DNA of 11,022 bases, taken from JBFKOL01 sp041628815. Its GTDB lineage: Bacteria > Bacteroidota > Bacteroidia > Chitinophagales > Saprospiraceae. Below are positions 1 through 6,618 of this stretch, piece by piece (position 1 is the first letter of the stretch; each line of letters opens with the position of its first letter). The stretch is from NCBI GenBank assembly GCA_041628815.1, contig JBFKOL010000118.1, positions 1 to 11,022 on the forward strand, read 5' to 3'. The notes under the pieces are model-generated. The model had not been told where the DNA came from. It worked only from the letters and a program-made list of their open reading frames with translations, and made no database searches. The position numbers and the translations under genes were made by a program.

Positions 1-114
1 AATGAGGTATTCGTCCGGGACTATTCTTTTTCGGAAGACAACAAGCTTTTGACGCTATCGCCCAGGGAGAACAGGTGGAAAGGTACCTCTTTGATATGGA
101 GAAGGGTAGAATGA
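1..114 (+). CDS. C-terminal fragment of a small lipocalin-like/secreted protein (partial, 5' end outside window)
   Basis: Frame 1 is open from the window edge to a TGA at 112-114 and encodes the last 37 residues of a protein. The stretch RDYSFSEDNKLLTLSPRE followed by SLIWRRVE reads like paired beta-strands and resembles the C-terminus of small Bacteroidota secreted or lipocalin-like proteins, which often end in a 'YxFxxDxLTLxP...LxWxRV' pattern. That resemblance is from memory of the family and the fragment is too short for a firm call. A second frame (6-179) is also open here but has a stop at 3-5 and no early start, so I prefer frame 1. Function unknown. Confidence 0.5.
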   Translation, partial: NEVFVRDYSFSEDNKLLTLSPRENRWKGTSLIWRRVE

Positions 115-237
115 GTACCTATGAAGATTGGCCGTGGTTGGCCGACCTGGGTCAAGGATTTGATGCAACAATAAAATGAATCCGTTTGTAGGACTTCCAG
201 ATCGGATGGCAGGAATGGAAATCATATCTTTAATTTT

Positions 238-1011
238 ATGATCACATTACTGCGAAAGATCCGTATGTCATTAATCAGATCAGAGTCTTTCCATAAATAT
301 CTCTTGTACGCCCTTGGTGAAATCCTGCTCGTCATGATCGGTATTCTCCTGGCTTTGCAGGTAAACAATTGGAATGAAAATAGAAAGGTTAAGAATGCAT
401 TCAGCCAGTCCATGCTGAGCCTTGCAGAAGATATCCGCAACGATACGACCATTCTTCAACGCTATATTGCGCGGTTACAAACACAGGAAAGGGCAGCAAA
501 GCTAATCATACCAGTCCTCGAAAATAGGGCAGATATCTCGGACTCCTCAGCATTCTATGCGGCCTTTCTTGAAATGTCCAATGCCGTCAACATGGATTTG
601 AATACGGAAGTTTGGGACGATTTGAGACGTTCTGGCCTGACCAAAATCTTTGCCGACCCTCATCTGGTAGAAAGTATACAAAACTACTACCACCGTTACC
701 ATAGGGCTTGCCAAAATTGGGAAAATGAAAAAGCCCCACGAATCGAAATGAGGGGACTGAAGTATGGCTTGATGGATCAGACTGATTTAGAGAAATTGCG
801 AGGTGCAGATGCATACAATTTGCCCAGCCTGAATGCACTAACTGCCATCATGAATGAAAGAAGGATCGTTAGTTTAACAAAGCGGATTGACCATACTTCG
901 ACACTCTTTGCGCGTCTATTTGGGGGAATTAAGTTACAGGCCGTTGAAGTCCTGAAGATGATTGAAGATGGCTACGGTACTGATTCAAAAGACGTTGTTG
1001 ACAAGGGCTAA
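238..1011 (+). CDS. DUF6090 family single-pass membrane protein
   Basis: This 257-residue protein begins with a basic segment (MITLLRKIRMSLIRSESFHK), followed by one hydrophobic segment at about residues 22-41 and the family signature GEILLVMIGILLALQVNNWNE. That N-terminus is characteristic of the DUF6090 family, common in Bacteroidota and often present in several copies per genome. The rest (about 50-257) is soluble and mostly helical, with many charged residues. Function is unknown; the layout suggests a short cytoplasmic N-terminus, one membrane helix and a long domain on the other side. The start is set by the family-typical N-terminus; no clear ribosome binding site is visible. The mutarotase-like gene follows 39 bp later on the same strand and may be co-transcribed. 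A second family member begins at 10554. Confidence 0.85.
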   Translation: MITLLRKIRMSLIRSESFHKYLLYALGEILLVMIGILLALQVNNWNENRKVKNAFSQSMLSLAEDIRNDTTILQRYIARLQTQERAAKLIIPVLENRADISDSSAFYAAFLEMSNAVNMDLNTEVWDDLRRSGLTKIFADPHLVESIQNYYHRYHRACQNWENEKAPRIEMRGLKYGLMDQTDLEKLRGADAYNLPSLNALTAIMNERRIVSLTKRIDHTSTLFARLFGGIKLQAVEVLKMIEDGYGTDSKDVVDKG

Positions 1012-1050
1012 GTATTGCCCAATATCGTATGATAGTTAAATGGATATACT

Positions 1051-1935
1051 ATGCCAAGTTTTTTGAAGAATGGGGATGTGGAACTACACTGGGATCGACC
1101 TGATGAGAGCTATAGGGCCCCCAGGTTTGATTGGTCCGGAAAGATCTTCAAAGTAATATTCAAAGGAACCACGATCACAGGATGCGAAAAAGATTTTCCC
1201 CTGAAAAGTCCACATAAGGGGAGGGGATTCTATAATGAATTTGGCATTGACCAACCTGTAGGTTTTGCCGAATGCATAAAAGGAGATTGGTTTCATAAAA
1301 TAGGTATAGGCTTATTGCAAAAAAGTACGGACGAATACCTATTCAATTACCCGTATAAAACCCGGCCTTTACCATTTGTGGTCGACCAGACACCAACATC
1401 GCTGATCTTTGCTTGCCACTCACCGTTGGCTAATGGATATGCTTATAGTTATGAGAAGGAAATCTTCTTAACCCACCAGGGATTTACAATCAACTACACG
1501 CTGAAAAATACCGGTGAAAAGTGCATTGAAACCAATGAATACAACCACAATTTCATCCGTATCGGAGAAAGCCAAATTGGCAGGAATTATGTTCTTAAGT
1601 TCCCGTTTAAATTGAAGCCGGGATCATCAGGCGAGGTGGTTAACCCAAATCGCGTAGTAGAATTCAATGAGGATGAAATCTCACTTGCCGGGATACCCGA
1701 ATCACCTGTCTTTTTCAGTTTCCTGAATGGAGAAGAAGAAGTAAAGGCACGCTGGGAGATGGTCAATACTGCCGTGGGTATGGGCATAAGGGAAGAAGGA
1801 TCATTTACCACCTCCAAAGTAAATCTGTGGGGATGGAAAGGCGCCTTGTGCCCGGAGATTTTTGTAGATATCAAAATCAATGGCGGTGAAACCCAAACCT
1901 GGAAGAGGACCTATACCTTTTACCAGACCCGTTAA
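1051..1935 (+). CDS. Galactose mutarotase-like (aldose 1-epimerase-fold) protein
   Basis: This 294-residue protein has no signal peptide or membrane segment. It is rich in predicted beta-strands and contains TNEYNHNFIRI (161-171), which resembles the conserved Glu/His region of galactose-mutarotase-fold proteins. An acidic stretch, CPEIFVDIKINGGET, lies near the C-terminus, where epimerases carry a catalytic Glu. The overall plan (N-terminal strands, 'GRGFYNEFGI' at about 58-66, late 'W..RTYTFYQ') fits a carbohydrate-binding beta-supersandwich. I infer that it binds or epimerises a sugar, but the substrate is unknown and it could be a non-catalytic relative. The ATG is preceded by an in-frame TAG at 1033-1035, so the start is well bounded. 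It follows the DUF6090 gene by 39 bp and faces the minus-strand barrel gene convergently. Confidence 0.55.
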   Translation: MPSFLKNGDVELHWDRPDESYRAPRFDWSGKIFKVIFKGTTITGCEKDFPLKSPHKGRGFYNEFGIDQPVGFAECIKGDWFHKIGIGLLQKSTDEYLFNYPYKTRPLPFVVDQTPTSLIFACHSPLANGYAYSYEKEIFLTHQGFTINYTLKNTGEKCIETNEYNHNFIRIGESQIGRNYVLKFPFKLKPGSSGEVVNPNRVVEFNEDEISLAGIPESPVFFSFLNGEEEVKARWEMVNTAVGMGIREEGSFTTSKVNLWGWKGALCPEIFVDIKINGGETQTWKRTYTFYQTR

Positions 1936-2000
1936 ATCAAAGGGTACGATTGCTGGACGTGTAATCCACTGATGAAAAATAAGTCATCATGATTCCTGAA

Positions 2001-2573
2001 CTAAAAACGCTTTCCAATACCCAGCGCAAAAGACCATGTGCCAAAATTTCCAAAACGGCCATCGTAAAATACGGTGGGAGCAATATCCCAGTGGTGTGCT
2101 ACCTCAAATTCGTATTCCAGTCCGGCCCTGAATAAAGGTAGATTTTCATTCTTCTCCAGTTCTATGCCAGGACCGAGTTGTATGACCAGTCCTTTTCACG
2201 GCCTGTACAAGGCGTCTGGGGTGAGTACGACAGGGTAGTGCCTCTCAAGTTCGTCTCCTCCGGAATCGCTAAGTATGACAAAAGTTTCTATCTCCAGGTC
2301 AGTGTGAAGACCAATTCCCCATTGTTTATTCATCCAATATTCGATATCGAACCCCCATGAAGGGATGAAGAAATTTTGATTGACATGTTTTTCAGGAACG
2401 AGGGTGTGTTCCATAAGAATGGCTATCAGGAAACTGGAAGCTTTTTCATCGTGTCTATGCTGCACGGATGATTCTACATGCTGGGCAAATAGAAATATGG
2501 GAAAGATGAGTAATGTTAAAACGGGTAGAAAATGGTTAGGACCTATCATCCCAGCGATGCTTAAAAGGATCAT
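2001..2573 (-). pseudogene. Outer-membrane beta-barrel protein gene interrupted by an in-frame TGA
   Basis: Read on the minus strand, the gene starts at 2573 (alternative Met at 2549) with a signal peptide, FLPVLTLLIFPIFLFAQ, cleaved near Ala-Gln. Strand-like segments follow (FFIPSWGFDIEYWMNKQWGI, LERHYPVVLTPDALYRP). A TGA lies at 2198-2196. The same frame then stays open for 64 codons: KGLVIQLGPGIELEK, then AGLEYEFEVAHHWDIAPTVF, then GTWSFALGIGKRF and a TAG at 2003-2001. The second half is clearly protein-like and ends in Phe, as outer-membrane barrels do. Full length would be 190 codons; the TGA sits where Trp (TGG) is plausible ('ALYRP-W-KGL'). It is therefore a single nonsense change or a sequencing error, not a frameshift. 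An in-frame TGA at 2576-2574 bounds the 5' end. The ligand or role of the barrel is unknown. Confidence 0.75.
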
Positions 2574-2749
2574 TCAATAAGCATGCAAATAAAACTAAAG
2601 ATGAGCACAGCAAACCTGCGACAGAATTATTTGTGAACACCGGTAAAGAATGGGTCGAATTATTAGATGAGCAGCGGACAAAATTAATGTCTCCAGGCAA
2701 AGATTGGTTCAATTTCCACAGGAAAAGCTAAAAATGGAATTCTTCCTTT

Positions 2750-3136
2750 TCAGTTATTCATCGCACCCGCTTCAATCCAACATTGAATGGCCAATTTTTG
2801 TTCGTCCGTGAGACTTTGTGGACCGGAAGTGTTGGATGGCGGCATATTGCCCTGGTTCACAGCTCTGTTTAAAAGTGACCCATTGTCCGCCTTGGCTTTG
2901 ACACCCTCATAACTTTCGAAATTTCCATTTCCGTTTCCTCCCGCCACGTGACATCCGGATAAGGCGCATGCTGCATTGATGATCGGCAGGACATCATTGG
3001 AAAAAGTGGCCGTTATATCTTCGCAAACGTCTTCTTCCATCATATCCGGGATGGTTCCGACGCCGGGCGAATCCTCTTCACCACATGAGACACTAAAGAT
3101 GGCAATTAGCACAAAGGCAAACAAAGCATATTTCAT
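2750..3136 (-). CDS. Cytochrome c-like lipoprotein with C-x4-C-H motif
   Basis: The 128-residue product has a lipoprotein signal: MKYALFAFVLIAIFSVSC with lipobox SVSC, so Cys18 would be lipidated and the protein anchored on the periplasmic or outer face of a membrane. The mature part contains FSNDVLPIINAACALSGCHV, with Cys57, Cys62 and His63 (C-x4-C-H), and a later NMPP (Met98) that could be the distal haem ligand. The ending LTDEQKLAIQCWIEAGAMNN is typical of small c-type cytochrome domains found in Bacteroidota and Planctomycetes. Spacing of the Cys pair is four residues, not the usual two; proteins of this type with 'CxxxGCH' are known, but haem attachment should not be assumed. Cys38 and Cys119 might form a disulfide. 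A role in electron transfer is possible but no redox partner gene is nearby. It lies 176 bp upstream of the barrel gene on the same strand. Confidence 0.75.
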   Translation of the reverse strand: MKYALFAFVLIAIFSVSCGEEDSPGVGTIPDMMEEDVCEDITATFSNDVLPIINAACALSGCHVAGGNGNGNFESYEGVKAKADNGSLLNRAVNQGNMPPSNTSGPQSLTDEQKLAIQCWIEAGAMNN

Positions 3137-3325
3137 AATTGGTTTTTTGCATTCAAGAATTGTTTGTAATCACCCATACGTCTGATAACGGAAATTGGTT
3201 GCTTTGTAATCTGAAAAACAAGATAGATCTTAAAAAGTCCTTTAATCAGTCGTTACCTTAAAATAAAAGGTTGCCAGATCTATCGCCTATTCCTAGGGCT
3301 CAGGTTTTCCCATCGTTTTACGGTA
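3137..3325. other. Intergenic stretch between the lipoprotein gene and the hexamer array
   Basis: No coding region is supported here. It holds the 5' leader of the minus-strand lipoprotein gene and the downstream side of the phosphoesterase gene. There are weak AT-rich inverted repeats (for example AAGAT/ATCTT near 3221-3232 and ACCTT/AAGGT at 3255-3271), but none has the GC-rich stem and T tract of a classical terminator. No -33/-7 Bacteroidota promoter pair with correct spacing was found. Confidence 0.5.
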
Positions 3326-3460
3326 ATCAAGCATCAAGTTCAAGTATCAAGTTCAAGTATCAAGATCAAGATCAAGTTCAAGTATCAAGATCAAGATCAA
3401 GTTCAAGTATCAAGATCAAGTTCAAGCATCAAGATCAAGTTCAAGTTCAAGTTTAAGTTC
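3326..3460. repeat. Nested hexamer tandem array (ATCAAG/TTCAAG)
   Basis: The 135 bp parse completely into 21 hexamers of ATCAAG or TTCAAG (one variant TTTAAG) plus six single C/T insertions and a final TTC. The hexamers are grouped: one to three ATCAAG units, one TTCAAG, then a single pyrimidine, so the higher-order unit is (ATCAAG)n-TTCAAG-Y, repeated about five times. The array runs up to and into the stop codon of the phosphoesterase gene (stop at 3459-3461). The same hexamer recurs at 10009-10038, and its reverse complement in degenerate form at 10500-10547. It is not a CRISPR: there are no spacers. Confidence 0.95.
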
Positions 3461-4217
3461 ATGATAGGTTGTTGCCCAGAGGTTTATGTGCAGATCGTAG
3501 CGTAAAATATTTATAGAGCACATTAGTGGGATCCGACTGCCAGAATTCCTCCGTTTCTACATCCATGATGGTGACGGGGCCTCCGTGTGCGGCTGCTGAA
3601 TCTAGATTCCAGATGTTACCTCGTTGTTCAGGGTTGCTCATAGCGCTCGTATGTCCTATGAACACTTTATTATGAGGGAATGTCGCTCTATACTCAGCAC
3701 TATACCACAATTCTCGGTCCCAATACAAATCCTGGAGGTGGTTGTTCATAACGGTTTCAGACTCATCTATTCTTTGCTCTGGCCTTATCCAACCACCATG
3801 AACAAAAACATGGTCTTCATCATCTATAAAGTACAGGCTGAGCTTGCCAAGAAACTCGGTGACTAATTCGGGAGGGTGACTGCGTAAATAAATCAACTCA
3901 TCAAAAACGACATAATCTATGTCCAGGGTGTGCAATGTTTGTTTGGCCCCGTGAAGCAACCAACCTTTTTTGGCGGTCATTGCTGAATTGTGAATGGCGT
4001 CATACATCCAGGAGTCGTGGTTGCCTAGCAATCCGATCCAGTTGGGTATTTGGTTGAGGTATTCGATGACCGGAATGATTTCGATGTGCCATCCGCCATC
4101 CAGATAATCACCAATTGTGATAAGCCGATCTTTCTCGGGATTGAAAGGACTTCTTTCTATTGCTTGAACAAGCGACTTGTAACTGCCGTGTATATCTCCT
4201 ATGACAAATGTTTTCAT
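3459..4217 (-). CDS. PPP-family metallophosphoesterase (Ser/Thr phosphatase-like)
   Basis: The 252-residue protein carries the full set of PPP-family metal-binding motifs in order: GDIHG (7-11), GDYLDGG (36-42), GNHD (65-68), FVHGG (138-142, His140) and IGHT (187-190, His189), then NLDSAAAHGG (204-213). These bind a two-metal centre that hydrolyses phosphate esters. Substrates of bacterial members range from phosphoproteins to diadenosine polyphosphates, so the substrate cannot be stated. The usual Arg of GDxxDR is replaced by Gly in GDYLDGG. No signal peptide is seen, so it should be cytoplasmic. The ATG is immediately preceded by an in-frame TAG (4220-4218), fixing the start. It is transcribed away from the sucrose-phosphate synthase gene, with 108 bp between the starts, and its stop codon lies at the edge of the hexamer array. 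Confidence 0.9.
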   Translation of the reverse strand: MKTFVIGDIHGSYKSLVQAIERSPFNPEKDRLITIGDYLDGGWHIEIIPVIEYLNQIPNWIGLLGNHDSWMYDAIHNSAMTAKKGWLLHGAKQTLHTLDIDYVVFDELIYLRSHPPELVTEFLGKLSLYFIDDEDHVFVHGGWIRPEQRIDESETVMNNHLQDLYWDRELWYSAEYRATFPHNKVFIGHTSAMSNPEQRGNIWNLDSAAAHGGPVTIMDVETEEFWQSDPTNVLYKYFTLRSAHKPLGNNLS

Positions 4218-4325
4218 CTATAGAAACATTTGATACTTAAAATACAAAGCCCGATAGAGTAAATTGTTCATCTGAAACCATTCTCACTTTGAAGAATTAA
4301 CTGAATTTTTGTATGATGTACCTAT
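4218..4325. promoter_or_regulatory. Divergent intergenic region (phosphoesterase / sucrose-phosphate synthase)
   Basis: Both flanking genes start here and point outwards, so at least two promoters must lie in or near these 108 bp. On the + strand AATTTTTG (4304-4311) matches the Bacteroidota -7 consensus TAnnTTTG at five of its six fixed bases. The nearest TTTG (4288-4291) is only 12 bp upstream, too close for a standard -33 element. No convincing -7 box was found on the minus strand. No Shine-Dalgarno sequence precedes either start. The promoter role is inferred from gene orientation. Confidence 0.35.
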
Positions 4326-6497
4326 ATGAGCAAATACTATATTCAACTATTTAGTCCTCATGGACTCGTAAGATATCACAATCCTGAAATCGGCCGTGAC
4401 AGCGATACAGGTGGTCAGGTAAAGTATGTACTCGAGTTGATTGAGGCACTGTCCTCACATGAGGATATCCGAAAAGTCGATCTATTCACGCGAAGGATTT
4501 CGGATCGCAGAGTTTCACCTTCCTATGCTGAAAATATTGAAACCATCAGTGAAAGTGCGCGTATTGTGCGCATAAAATGTGGTGGACAGTCCTATAAAAA
4601 GAAAGAATCACTATGGAATTACCTGGATGAATTTGTGGATAACACCATAAGATTTATTAAAGAAGAAGATGACATTCCTGATCTTTTCCATGGCCATTAT
4701 GCCGACGGTAATTACATCGCCAGACTACTCAGCAAATTTTATCGAGTACCTTTTCTGGCAACTGGCCACTCCTTAGGCATGAGTAAACAGCGGATGCTCC
4801 TGGAAGAAGGAATGAAACTGCAAAAAATCAACAGTGCATTTAAAATGGATAAACGCATCCAGGAAGAAGAACTCACACTTAAAAATGCGCATTCGGTTAT
4901 TACCAGTACAAACTTTGAAATCCTCTCCCAATACAAGGGTTATAAAGAGCTTGACAAGGACAAGATGGTAGTGATTCCTCCAGGCATCAACGATCGGCTA
5001 TTTTATCCATATTACCGACAGCAGATGCCGTCATTTGAGCTCAGTATTGAACAAGAACAGGCACTACATGCCATAACTTCCGAAATTGAACGCTTTTTGT
5101 TCGATCCGAATAAACCACTCATCTTGTCTATAGGACGTCCAGATAAACGGAAAAATTTTGAGACGATCATAGAAGCGTATGGCAGAGATAAAGAGCTTCA
5201 GACCATGGCCAACCTGGCAATATTTGCAGGAGTCCGTAAAGATATAGGCAAGATGCCGGAAGATGAACAGACAATACTCACCAATCTCCTGCTTCTGATG
5301 GATAAGTACGATCTTTATGGCAAGTTGGCCATACCTAAAAAGAATGACCCCAATCTAGAAATTCCAGAAATATATCGTCTTGCAGCACGAAAGAAAGGCG
5401 TGTTCATCAATGCTACGCCGGGAGAAAATTTTGGTCTGACCCTCGTAGAAGCCGCGGCTTGCGGCTTGCCGGTTATAGCCTCTCCAACGGGAGGCCCCAA
5501 AGAAATTTTGGAGACGTGCGAAAATGGTATACTTACCGATGTCACAAAACCGAGATCGATTGCCAAGGCTGTCAAAGACATCATTGCTGACTCAACGAAG
5601 TGGGATCAATATTCGAATAAAGGTATTCAGGGAGTGAGTGCACATTACTCGTGGTCGGCACATGTTGAGAAATACATGGATGTCGTAAGTAACACAATCG
5701 ACCATAACAAATTGTCCAAGGGTAAAAGCGCCGTTCATAAGAGTATAGGGAACAAACTCACACATGCGCGCTATTTCCTGGTGACCGACCTGGATGGTAC
5801 TTTAATTTCTGAGACCATGCCAAATGATTTTACAGAACTTGAAGCATGGCTCGATGAATGTGGCGATGACGTTGTCTTTGGTATTGCTACAGGTCGCAAT
5901 CAAGATTTGACAAGGCAGGCGATGAATGAATTCAATTTTCCAGATCCAGATCTGGTAATTTGTTCCGCCGGGTCAGAACTTTTTTATACCAAGGATTTCG
6001 TCCCTGATGATGGATGGATGCATCACATTTCCTATCGATGGAATCGCGAAAAACTTGAACGTGTTATGGGGGCCTCTCCAAAACTGAAGATGCAGGAAAA
6101 GGATGCGCAATGGGAGTTTAAATTGAGTTATTATGTACAGGAGGACTTTAGTCAAGATGACTTGGCTAATATCTACCATTTGCTTGATCAAAACAACCTG
6201 AAAGTCAATGTATTGCTCACCGACAATTTATACCTCGATTTTCTGCCGTATCGAGCAAGCAAGGGGAATGCACTTAAATATCTCAGCTATAAGTGGAATG
6301 TATCATTACATCAATTCATCACTTCGGGAAATGGTGGTAACGACAAAGACATGATTCTAGGCAAAACCAAAGGAATCGTCGTAGCTAACCATAGCCCTGA
6401 GATGGAAGAACTCAGGAATAAGAAAGATGTTTATTTTGCCAAACAGCCTCTGGTGTCAGGCATTATGGAAGGCATAAGACACCACATTGAGAAATAA
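4326..6497 (+). CDS. Sucrose-phosphate synthase (GT4) fused to a sucrose-phosphate-phosphatase-like HAD domain
   Basis: The 723-residue protein has two parts. Residues 1 to about 465 form a GT4 glycosyltransferase with HGLVRYHNPEIGRDSDTGGQ (12-31, sugar/nucleotide binding loop of sucrose-phosphate synthases), GHYADGNY, ATGHSLG, GRPDKRKN (270-277) and the E-x7-E motif ENFGLTLVE (367-375). This domain transfers glucose from UDP- or ADP-glucose to fructose 6-phosphate. From about 480 a HAD domain follows: DLDGT (nucleophile Asp488, Asp490), ATGR (Thr522), ASKGN (Lys646) and SGNGGNDKD (667-675). This resembles sucrose-phosphate phosphatase, which would release free sucrose. In motif IV the first acidic residue (GDSGND in typical enzymes) is Asn669; Asp673 is kept, so phosphatase activity is uncertain. 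Length of about 720 is usual for bacterial two-domain forms without the plant N-terminal extension. No signal peptide, so cytoplasmic. An in-frame TGA at 4314-4316 bounds the start. The GH32-like gene follows 121 bp downstream. Confidence 0.9.
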   Translation: MSKYYIQLFSPHGLVRYHNPEIGRDSDTGGQVKYVLELIEALSSHEDIRKVDLFTRRISDRRVSPSYAENIETISESARIVRIKCGGQSYKKKESLWNYLDEFVDNTIRFIKEEDDIPDLFHGHYADGNYIARLLSKFYRVPFLATGHSLGMSKQRMLLEEGMKLQKINSAFKMDKRIQEEELTLKNAHSVITSTNFEILSQYKGYKELDKDKMVVIPPGINDRLFYPYYRQQMPSFELSIEQEQALHAITSEIERFLFDPNKPLILSIGRPDKRKNFETIIEAYGRDKELQTMANLAIFAGVRKDIGKMPEDEQTILTNLLLLMDKYDLYGKLAIPKKNDPNLEIPEIYRLAARKKGVFINATPGENFGLTLVEAAACGLPVIASPTGGPKEILETCENGILTDVTKPRSIAKAVKDIIADSTKWDQYSNKGIQGVSAHYSWSAHVEKYMDVVSNTIDHNKLSKGKSAVHKSIGNKLTHARYFLVTDLDGTLISETMPNDFTELEAWLDECGDDVVFGIATGRNQDLTRQAMNEFNFPDPDLVICSAGSELFYTKDFVPDDGWMHHISYRWNREKLERVMGASPKLKMQEKDAQWEFKLSYYVQEDFSQDDLANIYHLLDQNNLKVNVLLTDNLYLDFLPYRASKGNALKYLSYKWNVSLHQFITSGNGGNDKDMILGKTKGIVVANHSPEMEELRNKKDVYFAKQPLVSGIMEGIRHHIEK

Positions 6498-6618
6498 GAT
6501 CTGCATAGTGACCAAATCTGCTGATCGGCCGAACACCCCGGCAACCATCGGGATGTTGGCAGATTAAATGATCTATGGCCATATTTGTGATTTGAGTAAT
6601 GGAAATAATTTATAAACT

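Noticed and set aside
6..179. Open frame 3 at the left edge, ending ADLGQGFDATIK
   Set aside because: A stop at 3-5 closes it and there is no early start codon; frame 1 gives a more family-like C-terminus. Some doubt remains because the reading is fairly protein-like.
2196..2198. TGA recoding as selenocysteine or Trp
   Set aside because: No SECIS-like hairpin was identified after the TGA, and other genes in the window use TGA as a normal stop. A nonsense mutation or error is simpler.
2178..2580. Two + strand open frames (2178-2360 and 2380-2580)
   Set aside because: Both are antisense to the barrel gene, which has a signal peptide and a coherent full-length frame.
2725..2750. Terminator of the lipoprotein gene at GGAATTCTTCC
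   Set aside because: The stem is only 4 bp with a 3-nt loop; too weak to call.
3271..3456. Open frame on + encoding a QDQVQV/SRSRSS-rich protein
   Set aside because: It is a translation of the hexamer array; repeats with a 6-bp unit stay open by chance. No start signal or domain.
3326..3460. CRISPR array
   Set aside because: Units are 6 bp with no spacers of regular length, and no cas genes are nearby.
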